A DNA stretch of 64,000 nt from an uncultured Muribaculaceae bacterium (GTDB taxonomy: Bacteria; Bacteroidota; Bacteroidia; Bacteroidales; Muribaculaceae): NCBI GenBank assembly GCA_947174635.1, contig CAMWJS010000002.1, forward strand, positions 1-64,000, written 5' to 3'. How positions within the stretch are numbered: position 1 is the first letter of the stretch; every line of letters begins with the position of its first letter. Position numbers and translations under genes: made by a program. The notes beneath the pieces are model-generated. The model was not told the origin of the DNA. It saw nothing but the letters and a program-made list of their open reading frames with translations, and searched no databases. Positions 8,656 through 16,671 of this stretch are shown here, piece by piece.

Positions 8656-9999
8656 TTATTGCCTGCCGAGGAGGGTGTTGAAGGCGCGGTGGTAGGTGGT
8701 GAAGTCGAATTGCGACTCTATGTGGTCGAAACGGGTGCGGATGCGGTCGTTGCAGAGGTTGCCTATGGAGCCTTCGTGGGTGTGGTGGATGTTGTAGTCG
8801 GGGGTGAAGTCGCCGTGCTCTATGGCGAGTCCTACCTGACGGTAGGCGTCGCGGAAGGGGGTGCCTGCGGCTGCGAGGCGGTTGACTTCTTCGACGGAGT
8901 ACATGAATTTGTAGCGGGGGTCGCGGGCTACGTCGGGGTTGACCTTTATGTCGGCGAGCATGCGGCCTGTCATGTCGAGGATGGATATGATGGTGTCGAA
9001 TGCTGGGAGGAATGACTCTTTGACGAGCTGGAGGTCGCGGAAGTAGCCTGAGGGGAGGTTGTTGGTGATGAGTGTAATCTCGACGGGGAGGGCCTGGAGC
9101 TTGTTGCACTTGGCTCGGGTGAGCTCGAATACGTCGGGGTTTTTCTTGTGCGGCATTATGGATGAGCCGGTGGTGAATTCGTCGGGGAGTTTGATGAATC
9201 CGAAGTTCTGCGAGTTGAACATGCAGGCGTCGAATGCGAGTTTGCCTACGGTGGCGGCTATGGAGGCTATTGCGTTGGCTACGATGCGTTCGGTTTTGCC
9301 GCGTCCCATCTGGGCGTAGACTACGTTATAGTCCATCGATTCGAAGCCGAGCAGGTCGGTGGTCATGGTGCGGTCGAGGGGGAACGATGAGCCGTAGCCT
9401 GCGGCTGAGCCGAGGGGGTTGCGGTTGGTGACTTCGTAGGCTGCGCGGAGCACGGTGAGGTCGTCGACGAGGCTTTCGGCGTAGGCTCCGAACCACAGTC
9501 CCATCGATGACGGCATTGCGACCTGGAGGTGGGTGTAGCCGGGGATTATGATGTCTTTGTAGCGTTCGCTCTGGCGCAGGAGTATGTCGAATAGGCGTGA
9601 CACGGCGTTGACGAGGTCTTCGATGCGGGAGCGTATGAAGAGTTTGAGGTCGACGAGCACCTGGTCGTTGCGCGAGCGTCCGGAGTGTATTTTCTTGCCG
9701 ATGTCGCCGAGGCGGCGTGTGAGCAGCAGTTCTACCTGGGAATGGACGTCCTCGACGCCTTCCTCGATGATGAAGTTGCCGGCGGTGATGTCGTTGAAGA
9801 TGTCGCGCAGGGCGTCGGTGAGGGCTGCGAGTTCGTCGGATGTGAGGAGGTCGATTGACCGGAGCATGCGTATGTGGGCCATTGAGCCGAGTACGTCGAA
9901 TGGCGCGAGGTAGAGGTCCATCTCGCGGTCGCGGCCTACGGTGTAGGCTTCGACGCCTGTGTCGACCGATGTGCTTTTTTCCCAGAGTTTAGTTGCCAT
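8656..9999 (-). CDS. argH: Argininosuccinate lyase
   Basis: Splits argininosuccinate into arginine and fumarate, the last step of arginine synthesis. The 447-residue length is normal for the family. The superfamily signature GSSIMPHKKNPDVFE (about residue 272) with the catalytic Ser is present, as are HSGRSRNDQV and TRNPLGSAAGYG-like substrate loops (here NRNPLGSAAGYGSSFP). Start is the first Met, MATKLWEK, 145 bp downstream of the gene at 10144, with a 9-bp repeat array in between. argB lies 1.5 kb away on the same strand but other genes intervene, so arginine genes are near but not in one operon. Confidence 0.95.
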   Translation of the reverse strand: MATKLWEKSTSVDTGVEAYTVGRDREMDLYLAPFDVLGSMAHIRMLRSIDLLTSDELAALTDALRDIFNDITAGNFIIEEGVEDVHSQVELLLTRRLGDIGKKIHSGRSRNDQVLVDLKLFIRSRIEDLVNAVSRLFDILLRQSERYKDIIIPGYTHLQVAMPSSMGLWFGAYAESLVDDLTVLRAAYEVTNRNPLGSAAGYGSSFPLDRTMTTDLLGFESMDYNVVYAQMGRGKTERIVANAIASIAATVGKLAFDACMFNSQNFGFIKLPDEFTTGSSIMPHKKNPDVFELTRAKCNKLQALPVEITLITNNLPSGYFRDLQLVKESFLPAFDTIISILDMTGRMLADIKVNPDVARDPRYKFMYSVEEVNRLAAAGTPFRDAYRQVGLAIEHGDFTPDYNIHHTHEGSIGNLCNDRIRTRFDHIESQFDFTTYHRAFNTLLGRQ

Positions 10000-10050
10000 C
10001 TCTATTCAATTAGGAATTAGTAATTAGTAATTTTTGGCTGTCGGGGGGGT

Positions 10051-10122
10051 GCTATATCAGCTACAATAGCTACTGTAGCTGATATAGCTAACATAGCTGT
10101 TGTAGCTGATATCGCTATTTTA
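10051..10122. repeat. 9-bp tandem array, GCTnnnATA type (8 units), also palindromic
   Basis: Eight units beginning GCT: GCTATATCA, GCTACAATA, GCTACTGTA, GCTGATATA, GCTAACATA, GCTGTTGTA, GCTGATATC, GCTATTTTA. The first part also forms a perfect 15-bp inverted repeat, GCTATATCAGCTACA (10051-10065) with 10074-10088. Confidence 0.85.
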
Positions 10123-10124
10123 GT

Positions 10125-10161
10125 AAGAAAAACCTCAGCCCTTTTATGAGCGGCTGAGGTT
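10125..10161 (-). terminator. Terminator overlapping the SRPBCC gene end
   Basis: On the minus strand AACCTCAGCC / GGCTGAGGTT form a 10-bp stem followed by TTTTCTT. The stem begins inside the last codons of the gene at 10144. Confidence 0.8.
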
Positions 10162-10566
10162 TGATATCATTTCACCGAATTTGTCGGCTGCCTGCTGTAG
10201 CTTCGGTCCGACGAAGGGACGGAGCATGGCGGGGATTTCGACTTCGATGACTGTTGTGACGTCGGTTGAGTCGGGTGTGACTTCCGCGAAGTTGACCGTC
10301 ATGGTCAGCGGGATTGGAGCGGAGGGGCTTCCGAATACAATCTTGTCGTTGGGGTGGCGCTCGATGACTTCAAATTTGAGTTCGCCTACCTGGGGGGTGA
10401 CGATGCTTATTGAGTCGGGGGCGAAGTGGACTTCGCCGAGTTTGGCGCGCTGCTCTTCGGGGAGTTCCTGAACTCTTTTTTCGAAGAATGAGAGGTCGGA
10501 AAACCGGCTGAACATTTCTTCAGCCGGTTTCTGTACGGTTACTGTTTTGCTTTCGTATTTTGACAT
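10144..10566 (-). CDS. SRPBCC (START-like) family protein
   Basis: A 140-residue cytoplasmic protein with the pattern of a helix-grip (SRPBCC/polyketide cyclase-like) fold: N-terminal strand SKYESKTVTVQKPAEEMFSRFSDLSFFEK, a central set of beta strands (FEVIERHPNDKIVFGSP, PLTMTVNFAEV, TDVTTVIEVEIPAML), and a C-terminal helix GPKLQQAADKFGEMISNL that would close a ligand pocket. No catalytic residues can be assigned. It follows pyrE by 33 bp and probably shares its transcript. Ligand unknown; the pairing with pyrE recurs in my memory of Bacteroidales genomes but was not checked. Confidence 0.75.
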   Translation of the reverse strand: MSKYESKTVTVQKPAEEMFSRFSDLSFFEKRVQELPEEQRAKLGEVHFAPDSISIVTPQVGELKFEVIERHPNDKIVFGSPSAPIPLTMTVNFAEVTPDSTDVTTVIEVEIPAMLRPFVGPKLQQAADKFGEMISNLSRS

Positions 10567-10599
10567 TGACAGTGTTGTTTTGTGGATGGGTCCGCGTGA

Positions 10600-11250
10600 T
10601 TAGTTGTCGTTGGAGGAGGATGGAACCCAGTTGGCGGGGTCTTCGCGCCAGAGTTCAAGGGTCTTGACGTCGGACTCGCGGATGAAGTTTGTCTTTACGG
10701 CTGCGTCGAGCATAGCAGAGTAGTTGCTGAGGGTGAGGAGTTTGACTTTCTCCTGCTTGAAGTGCTCTACTGCGACGGGGAATTCGTAGGAGAAGATTGC
10801 CACCATGCCGATGACTTCGCTGCCTGCTGCGCGGATGGCGTTTACGGCTTTGAGTGAGCTGCTTCCGGTTGAGACGAGGTCTTCGATTACGACTACTTTC
10901 TGTCCGGGGCGGAGTGAGCCTTCGATGAGGTTTTCAAGTCCGTGGTCCTTGGGGGTAGGGCGTACGTAGACGTAGGGGAGCATGAGCTCGTCGGCAACGA
11001 GTGCACCTTGTGCGATGGCTCCGGTTGCGACGCCTGCGATGGCTTCCGCTTCGGGGAAGTTCTCCATGATGAGGCGTGAGAGCTCTACTTTTATGAAGGT
11101 GCGTATCTCGGGATATGAGAGGGTCTTGCGGTTGTCGGTATATATGGGTGAGTTCCATCCCGAGGCCCATGTGAAGGGGTTTTCGGGTTGGAGCTTGATA
11201 GCACTGATTTTGAGTAGTTTTTCAGCGAGAAGACGGTCAATTTTGTTCAT
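10600..11250 (-). CDS. pyrE: Orotate phosphoribosyltransferase
   Basis: Joins orotate to PRPP to form orotidine monophosphate in pyrimidine synthesis. The PRPP-binding loop VVVIEDLVSTGSSS (about residues 120-133) is intact, as is the upstream YVRPTPKDHG loop whose Lys contacts the pyrophosphate. At 216 residues it has family length. The start MNKIDRLLAEKLLKI is the natural one; a -7 box lies at 11361-11368, giving a leader of about 100 nt. The SRPBCC gene follows 33 bp behind. Confidence 0.95.
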   Translation of the reverse strand: MNKIDRLLAEKLLKISAIKLQPENPFTWASGWNSPIYTDNRKTLSYPEIRTFIKVELSRLIMENFPEAEAIAGVATGAIAQGALVADELMLPYVYVRPTPKDHGLENLIEGSLRPGQKVVVIEDLVSTGSSSLKAVNAIRAAGSEVIGMVAIFSYEFPVAVEHFKQEKVKLLTLSNYSAMLDAAVKTNFIRESDVKTLELWREDPANWVPSSSNDN

Positions 11251-11360
11251 AGCCTGAAAATATATTGGTGATTGATTAAAGAAAGCTGAAACTCGGTGTC
11301 AGACCCGGCCGGACAGGCGGGACGGTAGTGTCAGAGAGAGGCGGAGATGTTTTCGACATG

Positions 11361-11368
11361 CAAATTTA
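11361..11368 (-). promoter_or_regulatory. Putative -7 promoter box for pyrE
   Basis: Minus-strand TAAATTTG fits TAnnTTTG. The -33 box is not clear. Confidence 0.5.
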
Positions 11369-11462
11369 CGAAAAAATGCCGAAAAAATGTGTGGGCGATT
11401 AAACTTTCGGCTATTAAAAAAGTCTAATAGCTGAAGAATAAACAATAATTAAAATATACGGG

Positions 11463-11495
11463 GTGGCCTTTTCTTGCGATAAGATGTCGGGCCAC
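11463..11495 (-). terminator. Possible weak terminator after argB
   Basis: GTGGCC and GGCCAC form a 6-bp stem with a 21-base loop just after the argB stop, followed by TATATTTTAATTATTG on the minus strand. Weak stem, so only a candidate. Confidence 0.35.
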
Positions 11496-11502
11496 ACGGA
11501 GG

Positions 11503-12276
11503 TCAGTGGCAGATGACTGTTCCGCAGCCGGATTTTCCGAGTGCGTCGGCTTTGGTGATAATGACCTCTCTGACACCCGAATTCAGTGCTTTAAACGCAT
11601 TGTCGAGTTTCGGTATCATACCGCCGACAATAATATTTCGGTCGCGCAGCTGTTGATAAGTTGCGCGATTGATTTTTTCTAAGACCGAAGAGTCGTCGTT
11701 TTCGTCGGCGAGGACTCCGGCTTTCTCGAAGCAGAATGTGAGTGTGGTGTCGAAGAGTGGCGCCAGCGCGCAGGCCACTTCGGAGGCTATGGTGTCGGCG
11801 TTGGTGTTGAGCATGGAGCCTTGTCCGTCGTGTGAGAGGGGTGCGATGACGGGCACCATTCCGGCGTCGAGGATGCGTGCGATGGCTTGGGCGTCGACTC
11901 GGTCGACGTCGCCGACGAAGCCGTAGTCGACGTTGCCTGCGGGGCGGCGGTGTGAGCGGATTATGTCCATGTCGGCGCCTGTGAGGCCTATTGCGTTGAT
12001 GCCTGCGGCCTGGAGGGATGTGACGATGTTTTTGTTGACGAGGCCTCCGTAGACCATCGTGACGACGCGGAGGGTGTCGGCGTCGGTGATGCGCCGGCCG
12101 TCGACCATCTTCTGTTCGATGCCGAGCTGCGAGGCGATGCGTGTGGCGGAGCGTCCGCCGCCGTGGACGAGGAGTTTGAGGCCTGGGATGCGCGCGAAGT
12201 CGGCTATGAGGGCGGCGAGGGTGTCGGGCTCTTCGACGATTTTTCCGCCTACTTTTATGATTGTAAGTTTTTGCAT
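11503..12276 (-). CDS. argB: Acetylglutamate kinase
   Basis: Phosphorylates N-acetylglutamate in arginine synthesis. The 257 residues carry the amino-acid kinase hallmarks: IIKVGGKIVE at the N-terminus for phosphate binding, LLVHGGGRSATRIASQLG (about residues 35-52) for acetylglutamate, GLTGADMDII, the central Asn-rich LNTNADTIASEVACAL, and IVGGMIPKL near residue 216. The insertion-free length fits a form without the N-terminal helix of arginine-inhibited hexameric enzymes, so feedback control by arginine is less likely (inference). It lies 101 bp behind prfB, with a 9-bp repeat array between. Confidence 0.95.
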   Translation of the reverse strand: MQKLTIIKVGGKIVEEPDTLAALIADFARIPGLKLLVHGGGRSATRIASQLGIEQKMVDGRRITDADTLRVVTMVYGGLVNKNIVTSLQAAGINAIGLTGADMDIIRSHRRPAGNVDYGFVGDVDRVDAQAIARILDAGMVPVIAPLSHDGQGSMLNTNADTIASEVACALAPLFDTTLTFCFEKAGVLADENDDSSVLEKINRATYQQLRDRNIIVGGMIPKLDNAFKALNSGVREVIITKADALGKSGCGTVICH

Positions 12277-12304
12277 TGTTTTTTTGGGGGGGGATTGGGG
12301 GATA

Positions 12305-12369
12305 GGCCTGATGGGGCGAATGGGGCCAATGGGACTAATTAGTCTAATATCGGGCTAATTAGTCCCATT
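12305..12369. repeat. 9-bp tandem array, GGGCTAATG type (about 7 units)
   Basis: Units GGCCTGATG, GGGCGAATG, GGGCCAATG, GGACTAATT, AGTCTAATA, then two extra bases, GGGCTAATT, AGTCCCATT. The unit family recurs at 13555 on the other side of prfB. Confidence 0.85.
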
Positions 12370-12371
12370 GG
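12326..12371 (-). terminator. Hairpin after prfB, within the 9-bp array
   Basis: CCAATGGGACTAATTAG (12326-12342) and its exact complement (12355-12371) form a 17-bp stem with a 12-base loop, starting 7 bases past the prfB stop. There is no U tract, so termination is possible but not assured. Confidence 0.5.
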
Positions 12372-12377
12372 CGGTGG

Positions 12378-13500
12378 TTATTTTGCTTCTTCTTCGGCGG
12401 CAAATTCCATCAGGTAGGCTTTTATGAAGCCGTCGAGGTCGCCGTCCATTACGGAGTTGACGTCGGAGGTCTGGAAGCCTGTGCGGTGGTCTTTGACGCG
12501 TCGGTCGTCGAATACGTAGGAGCGTATCTGCGAGCCCCATTCGATTTTCATTTTTCCGGCTTCGACCTTGGCCTGTTCTTCAAGGCGGTGCTGCATCTCC
12601 TTCTCGTAGAGTATGGAGCGGAGGTGTCGCAGGGCGTTTTCCTTGTTTTTGGGCTGGTCGCGGGTTTCGGTGTTCTCAATGAGGATTTCCTCTTTCTCGC
12701 CTGTGTAGGGGTCGGTGAACTGGTAGCGCAGTCGCACGCCTGACTCTACTTTGTTGACGTTCTGTCCGCCTGCGCCTCCCGAACGGAATGTGTCCCATGA
12801 GAGAAGCGCGGGTTCGATCTTGACCTCGATGGTGTCGTCGACAAGGGGGGTGACGAATACGGATGCGAAGGATGTCATGCGTTTGCCCTGGGCGTTGTAG
12901 GGGGAGACGCGGACGAGGCGGTGGACGCCGTTCTCGCTTTTGAGGTATCCGTAGGCGAAGTCGCCCTCGACGTTGATGGTGCATGACTTGATGCCGGCTT
13001 CGTCGCCTTCGAGGAGGTTGGCGATTGATGTCTTGTAGCCGTTGCGTTCGCAGTAGCGCAGGTACATGCGCATGAGCATCTGTGCCCAGTCCTGGCTTTC
13101 GGTGCCGCCGGCTCCGGAGTTGATTTTGAGGACGACGCCGAGTTTGTCTTCCTCGCGTCGGAGCATGTTGCGCAGTTCGAGGGCCTCGATGGCTTCGACT
13201 GTGGCGGCGTACTGGCGGTCGACTTCCTCTTCGGTGACGAGTTCCTCTTTGTAGAAGTCAAATGAGAGCTGGAGCTCGTCGACGAGGTTTTCGATTTCGT
13301 GGTATCCGTCAATCCAGGCTTTGATGTCTTTGATTTTTTTCATCTGCGCCTGCGCCTCCTTGGGGTGCTCCCAGAAGTCGGGGACGTGGGTGCGGAGTTC
13401 TTCTTCTTCGAGTTCTATTTTCTTGCTGTCGATGTCAAAGATACCTCCTCAACGCGAGCTTGCGTTCAAAAGTCTCTTTTAATTGTTCTTGAGTAATCAT
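12378..13500 (-). CDS. prfB: Peptide chain release factor 2 with programmed +1 frameshift
   Basis: Releases peptides at UGA and UAA. Translation starts at the ATG at 13500 and reads 21 codons (MITQEQLKETFERKLALRRYL) to an in-frame TGA at 13435-13437; the slippery CTT-TGA-C at 13434-13440, preceded three bases upstream by AGGAGG (13444-13449), is the classic autoregulatory site. A +1 shift continues as DIDSKKIELEEEELRTHVPDFW to the stop at 12378, giving about 373 residues. The GGQ loop (RSGGAGGQNVNKVESG) is intact; the codon-reading tripeptide is SPY (RLVRVSPYNAQG) rather than the textbook SPF. A naive call would start at the internal Met at 13343. Confidence 0.96.
13434..13449 (-). promoter_or_regulatory. 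RF2 programmed frameshift site
   Basis: Minus strand AGGAGG-TAT-CTT-TGA-C: internal Shine-Dalgarno-like stretch, slippery Leu codon and UGA stop in weak C context. Low RF2 favours the +1 shift, giving feedback control of prfB (established mechanism). Confidence 0.95.
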
Positions 13501-13554
13501 GATAATTTTGAATTTTGAATTTTTTGATTTAACGGGATTAATCGGGAGGAGATA

Positions 13555-13599
13555 GGCCTAATGGGGCCAATAGGGCTAATAGGGCTAATGGGGCTTATT
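13555..13599. repeat. 9-bp tandem array, GGGCTAATG type (5 units)
   Basis: Units GGCCTAATG, GGGCCAATA, GGGCTAATA, GGGCTAATG, GGGCTTATT. The last unit overlaps the pyk stop codon (13595-13597), so the array reaches the coding end. Confidence 0.85.
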
Positions 13600-15079
13600 C
13601 CGATAGGGCGGTCTGGGTTACGTCCTCGAGGTTGGGGAGGGAGTAGGTGCAGTAGTTTTCCATTACTTCACTTACTTTGTTGATTTCGAGGAATGTGGTG
13701 CCGCGTCCTTCGCCGAAGCCGCCTCCGAGGTAGGCGATGGAGTCGTCGAGCGTCAGTCGTTTGCTTTCGAGCAGGTGGCAGAGTCCGTTGCGGAGATACT
13801 GGCGGGATGATGATGTCGGCGGCTGGTGGATGGCCCATACGCCGTAGGAGAGTGAGAGAAGGCGGACGACGTTCTCGCGGTAGCAGAGGGCGAGGGTGGG
13901 GAACATTCCGCGGTATGATGCAATGTAGCGTGCGGTGCGTCCGGTGTAGCTGTCGGTGATGATGGCGCGTGTGCCAAGCACGGAGTTGGATTTGACGGAC
14001 TGCCGGGCGAGGAATGATGTCAGGTCGGGTTCGATGACCGGAGTTATGGCCGGGGATGCGTCGCCGATGGAGCGTTCGGCTTCGAGGGCCACGCGGGTCA
14101 TTGTTGCGACCGCTTCGACGGGATAACGTCCGTAGGCAGTCTCTCCCGAGAGCATCAGAGCGTCGGTGTGCTGGTAGACGGCGTTGGCTATGTCGGAGAC
14201 CTCGGCGCGTGTGGGTCGCGGGTTTGAAATCATGGAGTGGAGCATCTGTGTGGCAACAATCACGGGCTTGTGGGCGCGGATGCATTTGTCAATCAGGCTT
14301 TTCTGGATGCCCGGGATGCGTTCGGCGGGGATTTCGATGCCGAGGTCGCCACGTGCAATCATTATGCCGTAGGATGCTTCGAGGATTTCGTCGAAGTTGT
14401 CGATGCCCTCCTGATTTTCGATTTTTGATATGATTTTGATCGAAGAGCCTCGTTCGTCGAGGATTGACTGGATTGCGCGGACGTCGTCGGCGGAGCGTAC
14501 GAACGAGTGGGCGATGAAGTCGATGCCGAGGTCGATGGCGTAGCCGATGTTGGTTATGTCGCGCGGAGTGAGGGAGGGGAGTTTTATCGATACGCCGGGA
14601 ATGTTGACGCTTTTGCGTGCGCCGAGTGAGCCGGCGTTGAGGGCAGTGGCGTTGATTGTTCCGTTGTCGATCGAGTCGATGATGAAGTCGAGTTCGCCGT
14701 CGTCGATGAGGAGGTGGTCGCCGGGACGAACGTCGTCGGCAATTTCGGGATAGGAGAGGCAGATGCATTCGCGGGATGAGAGTCCGGCGGGATTTCCGAC
14801 GAATTTGATTTTGTCGCCTATCGAGATTGATATGGGGGTGTCCTTATCGGGGAAATCGTTGTTTGTGGTGCGGATTTCCGGACCTTTTGTGTCGATGAGG
14901 ATGCCGATGCGTTCGGAAACTTTACGCACGTTGTCGACGATTTTTGTGAATCCTTCGAGCGAGAGGTGCGCCGAGTTCATACGCACGACGTTCATGCCGT
15001 TGACGAACAGGTCGTTGATGAAGTCGACGTCGCATCGTTTGTCGGATACGGTAGCTACAATCTTGGTGAATTTTTTCAT
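13595..15079 (-). CDS. pyk: Pyruvate kinase
   Basis: Turns phosphoenolpyruvate and ADP into pyruvate and ATP. A 494-residue protein with the TIM barrel, B domain (about residues 68-165) and C-terminal regulatory domain. Visible signatures: NVVRMNSAHLS early, DTKGPEIRT (residues 64-72), the active-site IKIISKIENQEGIDNFDEIL with catalytic Lys (about 222), and MIARGDLGIEIP with the metal ligands. The Ser-for-Phe in the NFSHG-type motif (here MNSAHLS) is the usual variation. The C-terminal domain is more divergent than the catalytic core, so the allosteric effector cannot be predicted. Promoter box at 15145-15152; divergent from the gene at 15308. Confidence 0.95.
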   Translation of the reverse strand: MKKFTKIVATVSDKRCDVDFINDLFVNGMNVVRMNSAHLSLEGFTKIVDNVRKVSERIGILIDTKGPEIRTTNNDFPDKDTPISISIGDKIKFVGNPAGLSSRECICLSYPEIADDVRPGDHLLIDDGELDFIIDSIDNGTINATALNAGSLGARKSVNIPGVSIKLPSLTPRDITNIGYAIDLGIDFIAHSFVRSADDVRAIQSILDERGSSIKIISKIENQEGIDNFDEILEASYGIMIARGDLGIEIPAERIPGIQKSLIDKCIRAHKPVIVATQMLHSMISNPRPTRAEVSDIANAVYQHTDALMLSGETAYGRYPVEAVATMTRVALEAERSIGDASPAITPVIEPDLTSFLARQSVKSNSVLGTRAIITDSYTGRTARYIASYRGMFPTLALCYRENVVRLLSLSYGVWAIHQPPTSSSRQYLRNGLCHLLESKRLTLDDSIAYLGGGFGEGRGTTFLEINKVSEVMENYCTYSLPNLEDVTQTALSE

Positions 15080-15144
15080 AAAAAGAAAACCTATTGGGGG
15101 AACGGCTCTGAGAAGAGAATTGGGATGCCGTCCGAATTGATGTG

Positions 15145-15152
15145 CAAATTTA
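15145..15152 (-). promoter_or_regulatory. Putative -7 promoter box for pyk
   Basis: Minus-strand TAAATTTG fits TAnnTTTG, 66 bases upstream of the start. Confidence 0.5.
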
Positions 15153-15194
15153 CGATAATTTTGAGAAAAAAACGAGCCGGCACGTGTGATTAAT

Positions 15195-15225
15195 TTTGCC
15201 GAGCAAGTAATTTAGTGTATTTTTG
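15195..15225 (+). promoter_or_regulatory. Consensus Bacteroidota promoter for the gene at 15308
   Basis: TTTG at 15195-15198 and TATTTTTG at 15218-15225, separated by 19 bases: a near-perfect -33/-7 pair. It implies a transcript start near 15232, which rules out the earlier GTG at 15215 and supports the ATG at 15308. Confidence 0.8.
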
Positions 15226-15307
15226 CGGGGTAAATAGCATGCCGAGTATGAATTTGACGCATTCTGAAGTGCGTCGGTATGTAATTTTGTCATTAAAACA
15301 GGAAACA

Positions 15308-15682
15308 ATGGATGCGAAGACAATAAAAGAACTTGAAAAGGATTCAGACGGACTGCTGACGTATGAATACATTGCCAACAATATTGGCGTCATAGATGAG
15401 GACCTTGACGGTCTGACCGACAATCTGATCAAGGTGGACGGCAACGGCCAGTTCCTGGTGAGCGCGGCGCGTTATCTCCATGCTGTCGACAAGGAGCGGT
15501 TCGCCCCGGCCATCGACAAGATGGTGAGCGCGGCTATCGACAAGGACAGGGAGCGTGTCTATATAGGACATCTGCTGCAGAGTCTTTACGGCGATGACTA
15601 TCTTGAACGCGCCGAGGAGCTGAGACTGAGTGATAATAATTTCAGACGCATCTATAAGCGTCTTTATCCCAAAGGTATATGA
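15308..15682 (+). CDS. Small conserved-looking hypothetical protein
   Basis: A 124-residue acidic cytoplasmic protein (MDAKTIKELEKDSDGLLTYEY...). No signal peptide or membrane segment. The sequence is mostly helical with a dyad of hydrophobic helices (FLVSAARYLHAVDKERF; IDKMVSAAIDKDRERVYIGHLLQSLYG). I recognise no catalytic motif. Start chosen from the consensus promoter, which leaves the upstream 31 codons of the open frame untranscribed. Its stop overlaps the start of the following cyclophilin gene (ATGA), so the two are translationally coupled. Function unknown; the coupling hints at a shared envelope or folding role, but that is a guess. Confidence 0.8.
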   Translation: MDAKTIKELEKDSDGLLTYEYIANNIGVIDEDLDGLTDNLIKVDGNGQFLVSAARYLHAVDKERFAPAIDKMVSAAIDKDRERVYIGHLLQSLYGDDYLERAEELRLSDNNFRRIYKRLYPKGI

Positions 15683-16671
15683 AAACAGCAATGGCAACGG
15701 CGGCCTTGGGCGCGCTGATGTTTGTGTCAATGGGCTGCAGCCGGGCCGACCGAGGCGATGCGGCTGCAAATGACGATGAAGCGAAGAATGCAGAAGTTGT
15801 TGAAATAAAGAACGAGACAGCGATAAACGATACCGCTGGCATCGACATAGAGGATGTCATGGTAAAAAATACAGAAGTTATGGAAAATAAAGAGACAGCG
15901 ACAAACAATACCGCCAACATCAGCAAAGAGGATGTCATAGTTAAAATCAGCACTACGATGGGTGATATAAAGGTGCGTCTGTATGGCGACACCCCGCGTC
16001 ACCGCGACAATTTCGTGAAGCTTGCCAAGGAGGGATTCTACAACGGGGTGCTGTTTCACCGCGTGATCAATGAATTCATGGTGCAGACCGGCGATCCCGA
16101 GTCGAAGAATGCACCGAAGGGCAAGATGCTCGGTTCGGGCGATCCGGGTTATACGCTTGAGGCGGAGTTTGTGTATCCGAAGCATTTTCACAAGCGTGGA
16201 GCGCTTGCGGCCGCGCGTCAGGGCGACCAGGTCAATCCCGAGCGCCGTTCGTCGGGTTCCCAGTTCTATATCGTGACCGGCAAAGCCTACAGTGCCGCAC
16301 AGATGGGACAGATGGAGTCGCAGCTGCAGATGGCCCAGCAGCAGGGTATCTTCCAGCGCCTGGTGGGTGAAAACCGTGCGAAGATAGAGGAGATGCAGCG
16401 CAAGGGAGACCGCGACGGCCTGATGAAACTTCAGGACGAGCTTATCGCCATCACGGAGGCCGAGGCGGCAGAAAATCCGGCGAAGCTGACTGAGGAGCAG
16501 CGCAAGGCGTACAGCACCGAGGGTGGCACTCCGCATCTCGACGGCCAGTACACGGTGTTCGGCGAGGTGATTTCGGGAATGGATGTGGTCGACGCGATGC
16601 AGAAAGTGGATACCGACCGCAATGACCGCCCGACTGAAGATGTGAAAATCATTTCGGTAGAGGTGGAATAA
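15679..16671 (+). CDS. Cyclophilin-type peptidyl-prolyl isomerase lipoprotein
   Basis: A 330-residue periplasm-facing lipoprotein (lipobox SMGC, Cys 20). A linker of about 70 residues precedes the cyclophilin domain; residues 38-64 and 65-90 are an imperfect tandem repeat (AEVVEIKNETAINDTAG... and TEVMENKETATNNTAN...), also visible in DNA at 15790-15948. The domain has the motifs DTPRHRDNFVKLA, GVLFHRVINEFMVQTGD with the active-site Arg, and SSGSQFYIVTG. Between FYIVTGK and the closing LDGQYTVFGEV lies an insertion of about 80 residues rich in Gln, Met and charged residues, probably a coiled coil. Starts by overlap with the previous stop and its own stop overlaps the M16 gene. Confidence 0.9.
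   Translation: MKTAMATAALGALMFVSMGCSRADRGDAAANDDEAKNAEVVEIKNETAINDTAGIDIEDVMVKNTEVMENKETATNNTANISKEDVIVKISTTMGDIKVRLYGDTPRHRDNFVKLAKEGFYNGVLFHRVINEFMVQTGDPESKNAPKGKMLGSGDPGYTLEAEFVYPKHFHKRGALAAARQGDQVNPERRSSGSQFYIVTGKAYSAAQMGQMESQLQMAQQQGIFQRLVGENRAKIEEMQRKGDRDGLMKLQDELIAITEAEAAENPAKLTEEQRKAYSTEGGTPHLDGQYTVFGEVISGMDVVDAMQKVDTDRNDRPTEDVKIISVEVE
15790..15948 (+). repeat. Imperfect tandem duplication inside the cyclophilin linker
   Basis: An 81-bp unit followed by a 78-bp unit, both opening with CAGAAGTT and closing with GAGGATGTCAT followed by a Val-Lys pair. In frame, so it duplicates 27/26 residues of linker. Confidence 0.75.

Noticed and set aside
12305-12371. Possible CRISPR array
   Set aside because: Units are 9 bp with no spacers and no cas genes nearby; the same holds for the other arrays.
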